From contig NZ_CP043909.1 of assembly GCF_008630915.1 (NCBI RefSeq), forward strand, positions 3,309,644-3,373,643: a stretch of 64,000 bases of DNA, given 5' to 3'. This DNA comes from Acinetobacter suaedae. GTDB lineage: Bacteria; Pseudomonadota; Gammaproteobacteria; Pseudomonadales; Moraxellaceae. Positions 40,009 through 48,433 of the stretch are shown one piece after another (position 1 is the first letter of the stretch; each line of letters opens with the position of its first letter). The notes beneath the pieces are model-generated. The model was not told where the DNA came from and made no database searches. It saw nothing but the letters and a program-made list of their open reading frames with translations. Made by a program: the position numbers and the translations under genes.

Positions 40009-40914
40009 ATGCGAAATTTAATTATAGCGCTCTGTACCGTTACATGTTCTTACATGGGAATACCTCAACAAAGTCATGCTCAAAACACCCCACATACGCA
40101 TCATCACAAAACAATTCAAACACCTATATTTTATCGTGTTGCAGAGGTTGATCCTCGCTTTAATTTGAGCATGCAGCAAGTGATTCAACTTACCCAACAA
40201 GCAGCAGATATTTGGCACCAAGAAACAGGTAAACAACATTTCATTTATGATCCTAACGCTACTTTTAGCATCCATCTAGTTTATGATGAACGGCAACAAC
40301 AAAGTCATTATCGCCTCCAAAATCTTGATCAACTTCATCAACAGCAACAACAATGGGAGCATCAAAATCAAAAATTACAGCAAGATAAAACGGACCTTGA
40401 AACGAAAAATGCGTTGCTTACGATAAGACAAACTCAACTCGCCGCCCAATTTCAGCAATATAATGCAGATGTACAACGCTTTAACCAACAACGTTCATCA
40501 TCAAAATTCTTAGCAGATCAGCTTGTACAACGTCAGCAAGCCTTATATCAACAGGCCAAAGCTTTACAACAAGAAGTAAATCTACACAACTTAAAAGCTC
40601 AACAAATCAATCAAGAAATTAATAAATTAAACGAGAATAATCAGCTGCTTGTTTCCTCAGCACAGCGATTCAATCAAGTATTCAAACCACGTCTATTCCA
40701 TAAAGGAAATTTTAATGGCAAACAGATCATGATTTATGAATTTAGTTCAACGGATGATCTTCGTTTAACGCTGGCACACGAATTTGGGCATGCTTTAGGC
40801 TTACCGCACACCGATGATCCAACTTCACTTATGTATCCTGTGATCCAACAACAAAATTTGCAGCGCTTTGCGCTAACACATAGTGATAAAGCCCTAGTTA
40901 AAGCCATCTATTAA
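40009..40914 (+). CDS. Metzincin/matrixin-like exported zinc protease 2 with inserted coiled coil
   Basis: A 301-residue paralogue of the preceding protease, with a cleavable signal peptide (cleavage near SHA-Q, residue 25). Zinc motif HEFGHALGLPH at 257-267, Met-turn SLMYP. Same frame of conserved blocks: YRVAEVDPRFNLSMQQV, FSIHLVYDER, LFHKGNFNGKQIMIYEF, DDLRLTLAHEFGH. The coiled-coil insert is as long as in copy 1 but only loosely similar in sequence, with many Gln residues. A strong GGGGAAAAG ribosome site precedes the start. Tandem duplication followed by fast change of the insert is inferred. Confidence 0.78.
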   Translation: MRNLIIALCTVTCSYMGIPQQSHAQNTPHTHHHKTIQTPIFYRVAEVDPRFNLSMQQVIQLTQQAADIWHQETGKQHFIYDPNATFSIHLVYDERQQQSHYRLQNLDQLHQQQQQWEHQNQKLQQDKTDLETKNALLTIRQTQLAAQFQQYNADVQRFNQQRSSSKFLADQLVQRQQALYQQAKALQQEVNLHNLKAQQINQEINKLNENNQLLVSSAQRFNQVFKPRLFHKGNFNGKQIMIYEFSSTDDLRLTLAHEFGHALGLPHTDDPTSLMYPVIQQQNLQRFALTHSDKALVKAIY

Positions 40915-41284
40915 TCACAGATAGAATTAAAAATCCCCAACAAAACTGATTATTTATCAAACAAACAATTTTCCATATTAAATGAAATAGAAAATAATTT
41001 TTAGGCATCACCAAAGACAAATCATCTAGTTTTTTATCCTAAATTTCATGTTCAAATTCCTAAACCATAAAAATTAAATATCTGTTCCAATGTTATTTTC
41101 GATTAAAAAACCAACTAATCCTAAGTTGATCCTCTCATTCTAAGCTCAATATTTATACATTTGTATCTTTATTAAATTTCTATAAATATTCTTTAAGTCT
41201 GTATTTCTAAATACAATTCATTAAATTGACTAATCATAAAAGCACATTAAAATACGGCCTTTTTCTTGTTTTATCTCCCCTATT
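40915..41284. other. AT-rich gap between protease genes 2 and 3
   Basis: About 370 bases with no gene-like frame. It is as AT-rich as the gap before protease 2, and I see no terminator hairpin. Confidence 0.5.
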
Positions 41285-42088
41285 ATGCGTTTGCTCCCTC
41301 TCCTATTGGCAACATGTGCTTTCATGTTTGGCCATGTAACAGCCTTTGCTCAGATTTCCACTATTTCTGATTCTACCCCAATAAAATATGGTACAAATCA
41401 TCCACTGCATTACCGTATTGCTGATTTTGATCCTCGTTTAAATCTCTCTAAACAACAAATGATTGAAATCAGCAAGCAAGCTGCTGCAATTTGGGAAAAG
41501 AATACTGGGCAAAATTATTTCGTTTATGATCCAAATGCTGACTTTTCGATTCATTTGGTGATGGATCAACGTCAAATTCGTAGTATGAAACGTTCCAAAA
41601 ATTTACATCAATTGGAACAACAGCAACAAACCTGGTTAAATGAGAATGAACAACTACAAGAGCTGAAGAGACAAGTTGCTTTTTCAAAAGCACAGCTTGA
41701 ATCTCTAAAACACAAATATCAAGTTCAGTCTTTAACATACCAACAAAACCTCAAACAACATCAAAATCTTACCCAACAACTTGATTCTCAAACTGAAAAA
41801 TCTAAACAACTCTATCAGCAACTCACACAAGCTATAGAACAATTTAATCAAACTTTTACGCCACAAGTTTTGCACAAAGGACAATTTCAGGGAAAACAAA
41901 TCTTTATTTATGAGTTTTCTTCAATTGATGATTTACGTCTCACCTTAGCACATGAATTCGGACATGCTTTAGGTCTGAAACATACTCAAGATCCAAAATC
42001 TTTAATGTATCCTCGCATCAAAGAACAAGACAGCAAAAACTTTAAATTAACTGATACGGATTTGGCGTTATTGGGCTTGTCTCACTGA
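41285..42088 (+). CDS. Metzincin/matrixin-like exported zinc protease 3 with shorter coiled coil
   Basis: A 267-residue paralogue with a signal peptide (cleavage near AFA-Q, residue 22). Zinc motif HEFGHALGLKH at 223-233, Met-turn SLMYP. It keeps the blocks YRIADFDPRLNLSKQQM, FSIHLVMDQR, VLHKGQFQGKQIFIYEF and DDLRLTLAHEFGH, while its coiled-coil insert is about 35 residues shorter than in copies 1 and 2. The conserved ends and variable coil argue that catalysis is kept and that the coil sets reach or partner choice. All three copies are predicted to be exported. Confidence 0.78.
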   Translation: MRLLPLLLATCAFMFGHVTAFAQISTISDSTPIKYGTNHPLHYRIADFDPRLNLSKQQMIEISKQAAAIWEKNTGQNYFVYDPNADFSIHLVMDQRQIRSMKRSKNLHQLEQQQQTWLNENEQLQELKRQVAFSKAQLESLKHKYQVQSLTYQQNLKQHQNLTQQLDSQTEKSKQLYQQLTQAIEQFNQTFTPQVLHKGQFQGKQIFIYEFSSIDDLRLTLAHEFGHALGLKHTQDPKSLMYPRIKEQDSKNFKLTDTDLALLGLSH

Positions 42089-42202
42089 GGATGAATCGTT
42101 TAAGCTGATGTTTTTATGAGATAACAAGAATGGGTCGATAGTTTTGATTTATTCATGTTATTGTGGTGTGAACGCATCATCTTAATCTAAATGGAGATCA
42201 GC

Positions 42203-42574
42203 ATGAGTTATTATCATATCCTCATTGAAGTGAATGACCACATCAGTACGATTGAGCAGACTCGTGATATCGAAATCCTAAATATTGAAGATATTAGCCC
42301 TTTTCTTCACTCGATTTTGATTCCTTATTTCAACGAACAAATTGTTGAATTAGAAGATGAAAATGTGCCTCATGATGAGATATTACATTTGGAAGTGAAA
42401 CAAACATTACTTCCAATTGAACATTTAATCGAAGAAGAACAAAAACAACTGCCAAGTGATACTGATGTGACGATTACGGCTTATGAAATTTTTAATGATC
42501 GAGATCTGAGTCAGGATGTTACGGCGGTTATTTTTGATATTTTAGAAGCCGTCAAATTAGACGCTGCGCCATAA
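42203..42574 (+). CDS. Acidic protein of unknown function
   Basis: A 123-residue soluble protein, strongly acidic (many Glu and Asp), with no signal peptide or membrane segment. The ATG at 42203 follows GGAG; the longer frame adds only four codons. Secondary structure looks alternating (YYHILIEVNDH strand, helices around HSILIPYFNEQIVEL and PIEHLIEEEQKQL). I do not recognise a family. It follows protease 3 by about 115 bases in the same direction and has its own terminator, so it may share or read through from the protease transcript. Confidence 0.65.
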   Translation: MSYYHILIEVNDHISTIEQTRDIEILNIEDISPFLHSILIPYFNEQIVELEDENVPHDEILHLEVKQTLLPIEHLIEEEQKQLPSDTDVTITAYEIFNDRDLSQDVTAVIFDILEAVKLDAAP

Positions 42575-42601
42575 AAAAGGTCTGCACTTGGCAGACCTTT
42601 T
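42573..42601. terminator. Bidirectional terminator between the acidic protein gene and mltB
   Basis: AAAAGGTCTGC/GCAGACCTTTT stem with a 5-base loop; the genes converge here. Confidence 0.9.
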
Positions 42602-42613
42602 CGCATAATTAGC

Positions 42614-43912
42614 TTATTGCATCATTTTTCGTGCTTGTTCTTGACGGAAAGCACGTAAAATTTTCTGCCCTGCTCGTCCTGTTGGATTTAAGCCCAAACG
42701 AGTTTGCTCTTGACGAATGGCTTGACGACTTTTATCGCCGATCAAACCATCAACTGCACCAATGTCATAACCACGTTGAATCAGAAATTGTTGAATTTCA
42801 CGACGTTCTGCTCTTGATGTTCCCGCATCATCTGTAGGCCATGCCGTTAAAAATGGTGTTCCACCACGCAGACGATCAGACAAATGTGCAATTGCCAAAC
42901 CATAACTTTCAGCAGCGTTATAGCTATATATCGCATCAAAATTTCTAAACACTAGAAATAATGGACCATTCGCACCTGCTGGCGAAATCAAACCAGCTTG
43001 TGTACTTCCAGTCAAATTCCCTTGGATTAACGCCGTTCCATCTGCACGTGTTACGCCCTGTGCAATCCAACTATTGAGTGACTTTTTATTACGACGACTT
43101 TCACCAGAAATCGACATACCTTGTGGAATTTTCACTTCAAAGCCCCAAGGCATGCCTGTTTGCCATCCAGCACGTTTTAAGAAGTTTGCTGTCGAAGCCA
43201 AAGCATCTGGAATACTCGATACGAGATCACGGCGACCATCACCGTCAAAATCTACGGCTAAACGCTCATAAGTAGATGGCATAAATTGGGTGTGACCAAA
43301 TGCTCCTGCCCAAGAACCATAAAGTTGGTCTTGAGTCACATCACCTCGTTGCAAAATACGCATGGTGGCAAAAAATTCACCACGGAAATAACTTTGACGA
43401 CGGCCTTCACAGCTCAATGTACCTAATGCCTGTAATAAAGGATATCGACCAGAAATATCACCATAGTTACTTTCGACACCCCAAACCGCAACCACTGTTT
43501 CAGCAGGCACGCCGTAAGCTTGTTCTACACGTCTAAGCACATCACGATGTTGCGCAAGTTTTTGTTGCCCTGCTTGTACGCGCTCATTATCAACCAAACC
43601 TGATAAATAATCCCAAATCGGTGTAGAAAACTCTGGCTGATAATTCAAACGATCAATCACTGAATAATCCGCACTTAGATTTTGGGTATAACGATCATAG
43701 ATTGCACCAGACACACCTGAAGAAATTGCTTGAGATCGTAAACCTGCTAAGCAGCTTTGAAAATCACGTGTTGGGCTAAATGTACTGGTATTGCTTACTG
43801 CAGGCGTTGTTTTTGTCGTTGAAACTTTTGCGCCATTGATAATCAACTCTGCATGCGCATTATAAGATAAGGTCAATAAGGCAGCGCCTAGAAAACTAGA
43901 AAAACGGTACAT
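42614..43912 (-). CDS. mltB: Lytic murein transglycosylase (MltB family) with peptidoglycan-binding domain
   Basis: Cleaves peptidoglycan glycan strands to 1,6-anhydro-muropeptides, feeding the recycling route to which mupP and mpl also belong. The 432-residue protein has a signal peptide (cleavage near AHA-E, residue 21), the SLT_2 catalytic domain with VWGVESNYG (catalytic Glu147) and GSWAGAFGHTQFMPSTYERLAVDFDGDGRRD-type sequence, and a C-terminal peptidoglycan-binding_1 domain (about 370-430) with FLIQRGYDIGAVDGLIG. No lipobox is seen, so it is soluble rather than lipid anchored. Its upstream region is the AT palindrome array. Confidence 0.9.
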   Translation of the reverse strand: MYRFSSFLGAALLTLSYNAHAELIINGAKVSTTKTTPAVSNTSTFSPTRDFQSCLAGLRSQAISSGVSGAIYDRYTQNLSADYSVIDRLNYQPEFSTPIWDYLSGLVDNERVQAGQQKLAQHRDVLRRVEQAYGVPAETVVAVWGVESNYGDISGRYPLLQALGTLSCEGRRQSYFRGEFFATMRILQRGDVTQDQLYGSWAGAFGHTQFMPSTYERLAVDFDGDGRRDLVSSIPDALASTANFLKRAGWQTGMPWGFEVKIPQGMSISGESRRNKKSLNSWIAQGVTRADGTALIQGNLTGSTQAGLISPAGANGPLFLVFRNFDAIYSYNAAESYGLAIAHLSDRLRGGTPFLTAWPTDDAGTSRAERREIQQFLIQRGYDIGAVDGLIGDKSRQAIRQEQTRLGLNPTGRAGQKILRAFRQEQARKMMQ

Positions 43913-43929
43913 GATGTCTAAACCATATT

Positions 43930-44435
43930 TTTGAATTTAAATTTCAGAATTAACATAACACGATCATTAACGTTACAACGTTTGAAATCGTAATTTTTGA
44001 ATTCATAATTGAGTTTTAAATTTAAAACATAAGATTTAAATTCAAAAGTATCTTTTCTTTTAAATTTAAAAACAGATAGCATCTATATTTTGAATTCAAA
44101 AGTAGCTGTGTGGCGCATACCATTATTTAAATTCAAAAACAGCAACCACTAATGAATTCATTTTTCCACCATACATTTATAAAAAATAAAGAAATAGACT
44201 TAAACTCTATTGTTTCAGATCAAATAGATATCCACAAACCACAACTTTAAATTCAAAACTTAACCACATTCAAACTTTTAAATTTAAAACGCTTTGATTT
44301 TTGAATTTAAAGCAATACGCCCACTCAAATCAAAGTTTTAAATTCAAAACAAACAGACAATATTTAAATTCAAAGTTTGAAGAAAAGTTATCCACACACG
44401 CTTTTTGATATATCTTTTATTTTATGAATTTAAAG
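43930..44435. repeat. Array of about 14 TTTRAATTYAAA palindromes with DnaA boxes
   Basis: The 12-bp palindrome TTTRAATTYAAA, often extended to TTTTRAATTYAAAA, occurs at about 43930, 43996 (imperfect), 44014, 44035, 44058, 44088, 44126, 44246, 44276, 44300, 44336 and 44363, with half-like copies at 44152 and 44424. Spacing between centres is mostly 19-37 bp. An ATATCCACA box (44228-44236) and a perfect TTATCCACA DnaA box (44388-44396) lie within, and TGTGGATAA follows at 44474-44482. The palindrome recurs in the oriC region (63771-63782). The array occupies the upstream region of mltB beyond the purK terminator. Confidence 0.85.
44388..44396 (+). other. Consensus DnaA box in the palindrome array
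   Basis: TTATCCACA is a perfect match to the DnaA box, inside the array and about 19.4 kb from oriC. A second perfect box in the other orientation lies at 44474-44482, past the purK terminator. Confidence 0.65.
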
Positions 44436-44440
44436 TAATA

Positions 44441-44466
44441 AAAAAAGCGATCCGAAGATCGCTTTT
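44441..44466 (-). terminator. purEK terminator
   Basis: AAAAGCGATC-CGAA-GATCGCTTTT, placed just after the leftward purK stop. Confidence 0.9.
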
Positions 44467-44483
44467 CATGTCCTGTGGATAAG

Positions 44484-45605
44484 TTAGATGGTCATCTCAT
44501 CTGTTAATGCCAATGGTACAGGTAGAATTTTAGCTAGCTGACGACACAATGACGTTAACTCATCGCGATTATTCGGCATCAAAGTAATATGCCCTAACTT
44601 ACGACCTTCACGTTCAGATTTATTATATAGATGCAAATGTGCACCTTTGAGTGCTAAAACATCCTCAGATTTTGGATGTTGCCCAATAATATTTACCATG
44701 ACTGTCGGACGCACCACATCAGTTGCACCGAGTGGCAAGCCTGCAACTGCACGAATATGGTTTTCAAATTGCGAGCAAATTGCACCTTCAATTGACCAGT
44801 GACCAGAGTTGTGGACACGACATGCCATTTCATTGGCATATAAACCTTGTTCTGTCACAAACAATTCAAGCGTCAATACACCTACATAGTTGAGATGATT
44901 CAACAAACGTGTGATGTAGTCTTGTGCAACAGGTTGTAAATCGGTGCTATTTGGCGCAGGAACAATCGAGTGCGACAAAATACCATTGTGATGGTGGTTT
45001 TCTGCCAATGCCCATGTTTTGACATCACCATCTTGACCACGTACCGCAATAATCGATACTTCACGACTGAATTTCACAAAACTTTCAGCGATTAAGCTTT
45101 TCGCAGGTCCAAGCTCAACCCAAGCTGTATCAATCTGATCTTCTGAACGTAGAACAAATTGACCTTTACCATCGTAGCCACCAGTTACGGTTTTTAAAAC
45201 GATTGGCAAACCTAGATCAGTTACTGCTTGTTTTAAGCTGTCTAAGCTATCTACTGCACGATACGGCGCAACAGGAATACCTAATTCATCAAATAAGGAT
45301 TTTTCAGCCAAACGATTCTGTGCTGTTGCTAAAGCAAGGCGAGGAGGGTGTAAAGTTTTGGTTTGTGTCAAAACGTCCACATCCGCAACAGGCGTGTTTT
45401 CAAATTCAAGGCTAAATACATCTGCACTGGCAATAAAATCCTGCAAGGCATGCTCATTTTTACTTGAAAAGACTGGACCTAAAATCGCCGCTGGGCAATC
45501 TGTTTCTGCTTCAAAAAAGCTACATTGAATATTCAGTGGCAGAGCTGCTTGCGCCATCATGCGCCCAAGTTGTCCGCCACCAAAAATACCGATGGTTTTA
45601 TTCAT
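44484..45605 (-). CDS. purK: 5-(carboxyamino)imidazole ribonucleotide synthase
   Basis: ATP-grasp enzyme converting AIR and bicarbonate to N5-CAIR in purine biosynthesis. The 373-residue protein starts TIGIFGGGQLGRMMAQAA, has the ATP-grasp segments KTVTGGYDGKGQ and VKFSREVSIIAVR, and NEMACRVHNSGHWSIEGA near residue 260. It follows purE by 11 bases, so the two are cotranscribed. Confidence 0.96.
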   Translation of the reverse strand: MNKTIGIFGGGQLGRMMAQAALPLNIQCSFFEAETDCPAAILGPVFSSKNEHALQDFIASADVFSLEFENTPVADVDVLTQTKTLHPPRLALATAQNRLAEKSLFDELGIPVAPYRAVDSLDSLKQAVTDLGLPIVLKTVTGGYDGKGQFVLRSEDQIDTAWVELGPAKSLIAESFVKFSREVSIIAVRGQDGDVKTWALAENHHHNGILSHSIVPAPNSTDLQPVAQDYITRLLNHLNYVGVLTLELFVTEQGLYANEMACRVHNSGHWSIEGAICSQFENHIRAVAGLPLGATDVVRPTVMVNIIGQHPKSEDVLALKGAHLHLYNKSEREGRKLGHITLMPNNRDELTSLCRQLAKILPVPLALTDEMTI

Positions 45606-45616
45606 GATTGGCCTCG

Positions 45617-46129
45617 TTACACTTGACCAGGGATATTTTTGCTCGACACTTTCTCAGTTTGCGCAGTACGGAAATCTGCAACATTTTTTGCGATCTCAGG
45701 ACGTGTTAAACCCAGAATTTGCGCTGCCATGATCGCTGCATTGGTTGCACCCGCTTGACCAATCGCCAATGTACCTACTGCAATACCTGCAGGCATTTGT
45801 ACAATCGAAAGTAATGAATCTACACCGTTTAAAATCGAAGATTTAACAGGTACACCCAGCACAGGCAAATCAGTTTTTGCTGCACACATTCCTGGTAAAT
45901 GTGCCGCACCACCAGCACCTGCAATAATCACTTGGATACCACGGTCACGTGCTGTTTCAGCATATTCAAATAAACGATCTGGTGTACGGTGCGCAGAAAC
46001 CACTTCAGCTTCAAAAGGCACACCCAATTGTTTGAGCATGTTAGCGGTATGTTCAAGTGTTGCCCAATCTGATTGAGAACCCATGATAATCCCGACTAAA
46101 GGTTGGCTATCTGTTGCGACCGCATTCAT
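45617..46129 (-). CDS. purE: N5-CAIR mutase
   Basis: Moves the carboxyl group of N5-CAIR to give CAIR. The 171-residue protein has [16 protein letters not shown] near the N terminus, [15 protein letters not shown] with the catalytic histidine, and [26 protein letters not shown]. The ATG at 46129 gives the normal length; the longer frame adds 19 unrelated residues. First gene of purEK. Confidence 0.96.
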   Translation of the reverse strand: MNAVATDSQPLVGIIMGSQSDWATLEHTANMLKQLGVPFEAEVVSAHRTPDRLFEYAETARDRGIQVIIAGAGGAAHLPGMCAAKTDLPVLGVPVKSSILNGVDSLLSIVQMPAGIAVGTLAIGQAGATNAAIMAAQILGLTRPEIAKNVADFRTAQTEKVSSKNIPGQV

Positions 46130-46266
46130 TGGCTTTTCCAAAACTTGATAAAAAAAGAGGGCAGTGTCTCGACTTACGCCAAACACAAAGGAGTAAATTG
46201 GCAGATATTATAGCGGTTTTTTCAAGCATCCCCAACTACAGAACGCTTGAACTGATCGCAGAAAAA

Positions 46267-46623
46267 TTAGCTGTGATTGCGGAAAACAAAATAGACGCAG
46301 CCCAATAAACAGAGCATTGCCCAAACATAATCTAACTTAAAAGGCTGTTTAAACATAAATAGTAAAAATGGGACAAACACCAGCAAGGTCACCACTTCCT
46401 GAGTAATTTTCATTTGCCCCAGACCCCAGCCATGTTGACTCAATAGTTTGGTCGCTGGAATCATAAAACTGTATTCGAGTAGGGCAATACACCAACTCAG
46501 TAAAATCGCTTGCCAAATCGGCGCATCATGTAAATATTTTAAATGACCGTACCATGCCAAAGTCATAAAACAATTGGAAATCACCAATAAACACAGCGCT
46601 AAAAGAGTAGGGCTCAAGTTCAT
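46267..46623 (-). CDS. DUF486 (DMT superfamily) small membrane protein
   Basis: A 118-residue protein with four hydrophobic segments. LLVISNCFMTLAWYGHLKYL, SWCIALLEYSFMIPATKLLS and the W-G-L-G-Q-M-K-I-T-Q-E-V-V-T-L block match DUF486, a half-size relative of the drug/metabolite transporters. No transported compound is known. It lies upstream of purE in the same direction with a 137-base gap and may be a separate transcript. Confidence 0.85.
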   Translation of the reverse strand: MNLSPTLLALCLLVISNCFMTLAWYGHLKYLHDAPIWQAILLSWCIALLEYSFMIPATKLLSQHGWGLGQMKITQEVVTLLVFVPFLLFMFKQPFKLDYVWAMLCLLGCVYFVFRNHS

Positions 46624-46826
46624 GTCCTTCGTATTTAGAATACGAGTTTAATCAGGAGATTGGAGTAACGATAAAAACGCTGAAATCTTAACATTTCTGG
46701 CTTGAATTTTAAGTAAACAACAACGAATTTTGACTATCTTTTCCATAACAGCCTTGCTATCTTTTCAAGCAAATTTTTAATTGCATTACACACGTTTATT
46801 ACGTGACTGAATAAGAGAGAAGCACG

Positions 46827-48188
46827 ATGCATCTGCATATTTTGGGTATTTGTGGCACATTTATGGGGTCTTTGGCTCTATTAGCACGAGATTTAGGGCA
46901 TAAAGTCACAGGTTCAGATGCCAATGTTTATCCACCGATGTCGACTCAACTCGAAAATGCGGGCATCGAGCTCATGCAAGGCTATGACCGTAGCCATTTA
47001 CAACCACATCCTGATCTTGTCATCGTTGGCAACGCCATGAAACGTGGCATTGATGCGATTGAATATATGCTGAATGAAGGTCTTCCTTATATTTCTGGTC
47101 CACAATTCTTAGCTGATCATGTATTACAAGGCAAACATGTATTAGGTGTTGCAGGTACACATGGTAAAACCACTACTACGACTATGCTGGCTTGGGTACT
47201 CGATCAGGCAGGTTTAAACCCTGGCTTCTTGATCGGCGGCGTACCACTTGGTTTTAGCGAAAGCGCTCGCTTAGGTGGCGGGAAATACTTCTGTGTGGAA
47301 GCTGATGAATATGATTCAGCCTTTTTCGACAAACGTTCTAAGTTCGTTCACTACCATCCAAAGACCGCGATTTTAAATAATCTTGAATTTGACCATGCCG
47401 ACATTTTTGATGACCTTGCTGCGATTCAAAAACAGTTCCATCATTTAGTGCGTACCATTCCAAGTGAAGGTCGTATTATTGCACCGATTACTGAGACCAA
47501 TATTGATGAAGTCTTAGAACAAGGCTGCTGGACACCTGTGGTTCGTACCAGTCTAGAGCCAAATGACCAAGCCGCTTTATCTGCTGAACTGACCAGTGCC
47601 GATGGCAGCCATTTTAAAGTTCTTGAAAATGGCAAAGTGATCGGGGAAGTGAAATGGAGCATGACTGGACAGCATAGCGTTGCCAATGCTTTGGCAACCA
47701 TTGCTGCTGCACAACATGTCGGTGTCAGCATTGAACAAGCCTGTGAAGCATTATCTAACTTCGGTGGTGTGAAACGCCGTATGGAGCTTTTAGGTACAGT
47801 ACGTGGCATCGAAGTCTATGATGACTTCGCCCATCATCCAACGGCGATTGAAACGACTTTGGACGGTGCACGTAAACGTTTAGGCGAACGTAAATTATGG
47901 GCAATCATTGAACCACGCTCAAATACCATGCGTATGGGCAGCCATAAAGATGGTTTGGCACATTCAGCACGTTTAGCGGATGAAGTAATTTGGTATCAAC
48001 CAGAAGGTTTGGATTGGGATTTACAACCTGTAATTGCGGCTTCATCAAACAAGGCAGAAGTCAGCCGTTCATTGGATGAGATCATTGCCCGTGTGGTGAA
48101 TGAGGCAGGTGAGGGCGATGCTGTGGTGATCATGTCCAATGGTGGTTTTGGTGGTTTACACCAAAAATTGATTAAGGCTTTGTCGTAA
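46827..48188 (+). CDS. mpl: UDP-MurNAc:L-Ala-gamma-D-Glu-meso-DAP ligase (murein tripeptide recycling)
   Basis: Attaches recycled murein tripeptide to UDP-MurNAc in the cytoplasm, joining it to new cell-wall synthesis. The 453-residue Mur ligase family member opens MHLHILGICGTFMGSLALLA, has the ATP-binding VAGTHGKTTTT loop (about 108-118), ADEYDSAFFD, NLEFDHADIFDD, and the C-terminal VYDDFAHHPTAI. These are the Mpl rather than MurC forms. With mupP (2.9 kb) and mltB (42.6 kb), three steps of cell-wall turnover and recycling are in this window. Confidence 0.95.
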   Translation: MHLHILGICGTFMGSLALLARDLGHKVTGSDANVYPPMSTQLENAGIELMQGYDRSHLQPHPDLVIVGNAMKRGIDAIEYMLNEGLPYISGPQFLADHVLQGKHVLGVAGTHGKTTTTTMLAWVLDQAGLNPGFLIGGVPLGFSESARLGGGKYFCVEADEYDSAFFDKRSKFVHYHPKTAILNNLEFDHADIFDDLAAIQKQFHHLVRTIPSEGRIIAPITETNIDEVLEQGCWTPVVRTSLEPNDQAALSAELTSADGSHFKVLENGKVIGEVKWSMTGQHSVANALATIAAAQHVGVSIEQACEALSNFGGVKRRMELLGTVRGIEVYDDFAHHPTAIETTLDGARKRLGERKLWAIIEPRSNTMRMGSHKDGLAHSARLADEVIWYQPEGLDWDLQPVIAASSNKAEVSRSLDEIIARVVNEAGEGDAVVIMSNGGFGGLHQKLIKALS

Positions 48189-48223
48189 TTTAGCCAATAG
48201 CCTATTTTAATCATCTAATTTTG

Positions 48224-48338
48224 TCACGGTATTCACTATCGTGAAAGGCGGCATGGATGCCGCCCGTTGGACTGTGGTATGGGAATATACCATCAGTCCA
48301 ACAAAGGATTTTTGTTACTTTTCATCCCTGAAAAGTAA
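48224..48338. repeat. Compound palindromic element with four successive hairpins
   Basis: Between the convergent mpl and SDR genes lie TCACG/CGTGA (48224-48244), GGCGGCAT-GG-ATGCCGCC (48247-48264), GTTGGACTG-TGGTAT/ATACCA-CAGTCCAAC (48266-48302) and TTACTTTTCA-TCCC-TGAAAAGTAA (48315-48338). The perfect arms and local GC rise set it apart from nearby sequence. I believe I have seen similar elements in Acinetobacter intergenic regions, but cannot check that here. A 61-codon frame across it is likely spurious. Confidence 0.75.
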
Positions 48339-48433
48339 GGAAACGCCTATATCCAAACAGGTCAATGATTCAGCCTATATGAGGCTGTCAAACTTTCCAA
48401 ATAGAGATATCTCCGATCTATTTTGAATAGCAA

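Noticed and set aside
43930..44435. CRISPR array as an explanation for the repeats between mltB and purK
   Set aside because: Repeats are only 12-14 bp, palindromic, with irregular short spacing, and no cas genes are present.
48241..48426. 61-codon frame within the four-hairpin element
   Set aside because: Its sequence is dictated by the palindromic arms; no ribosome site and no known protein pattern.
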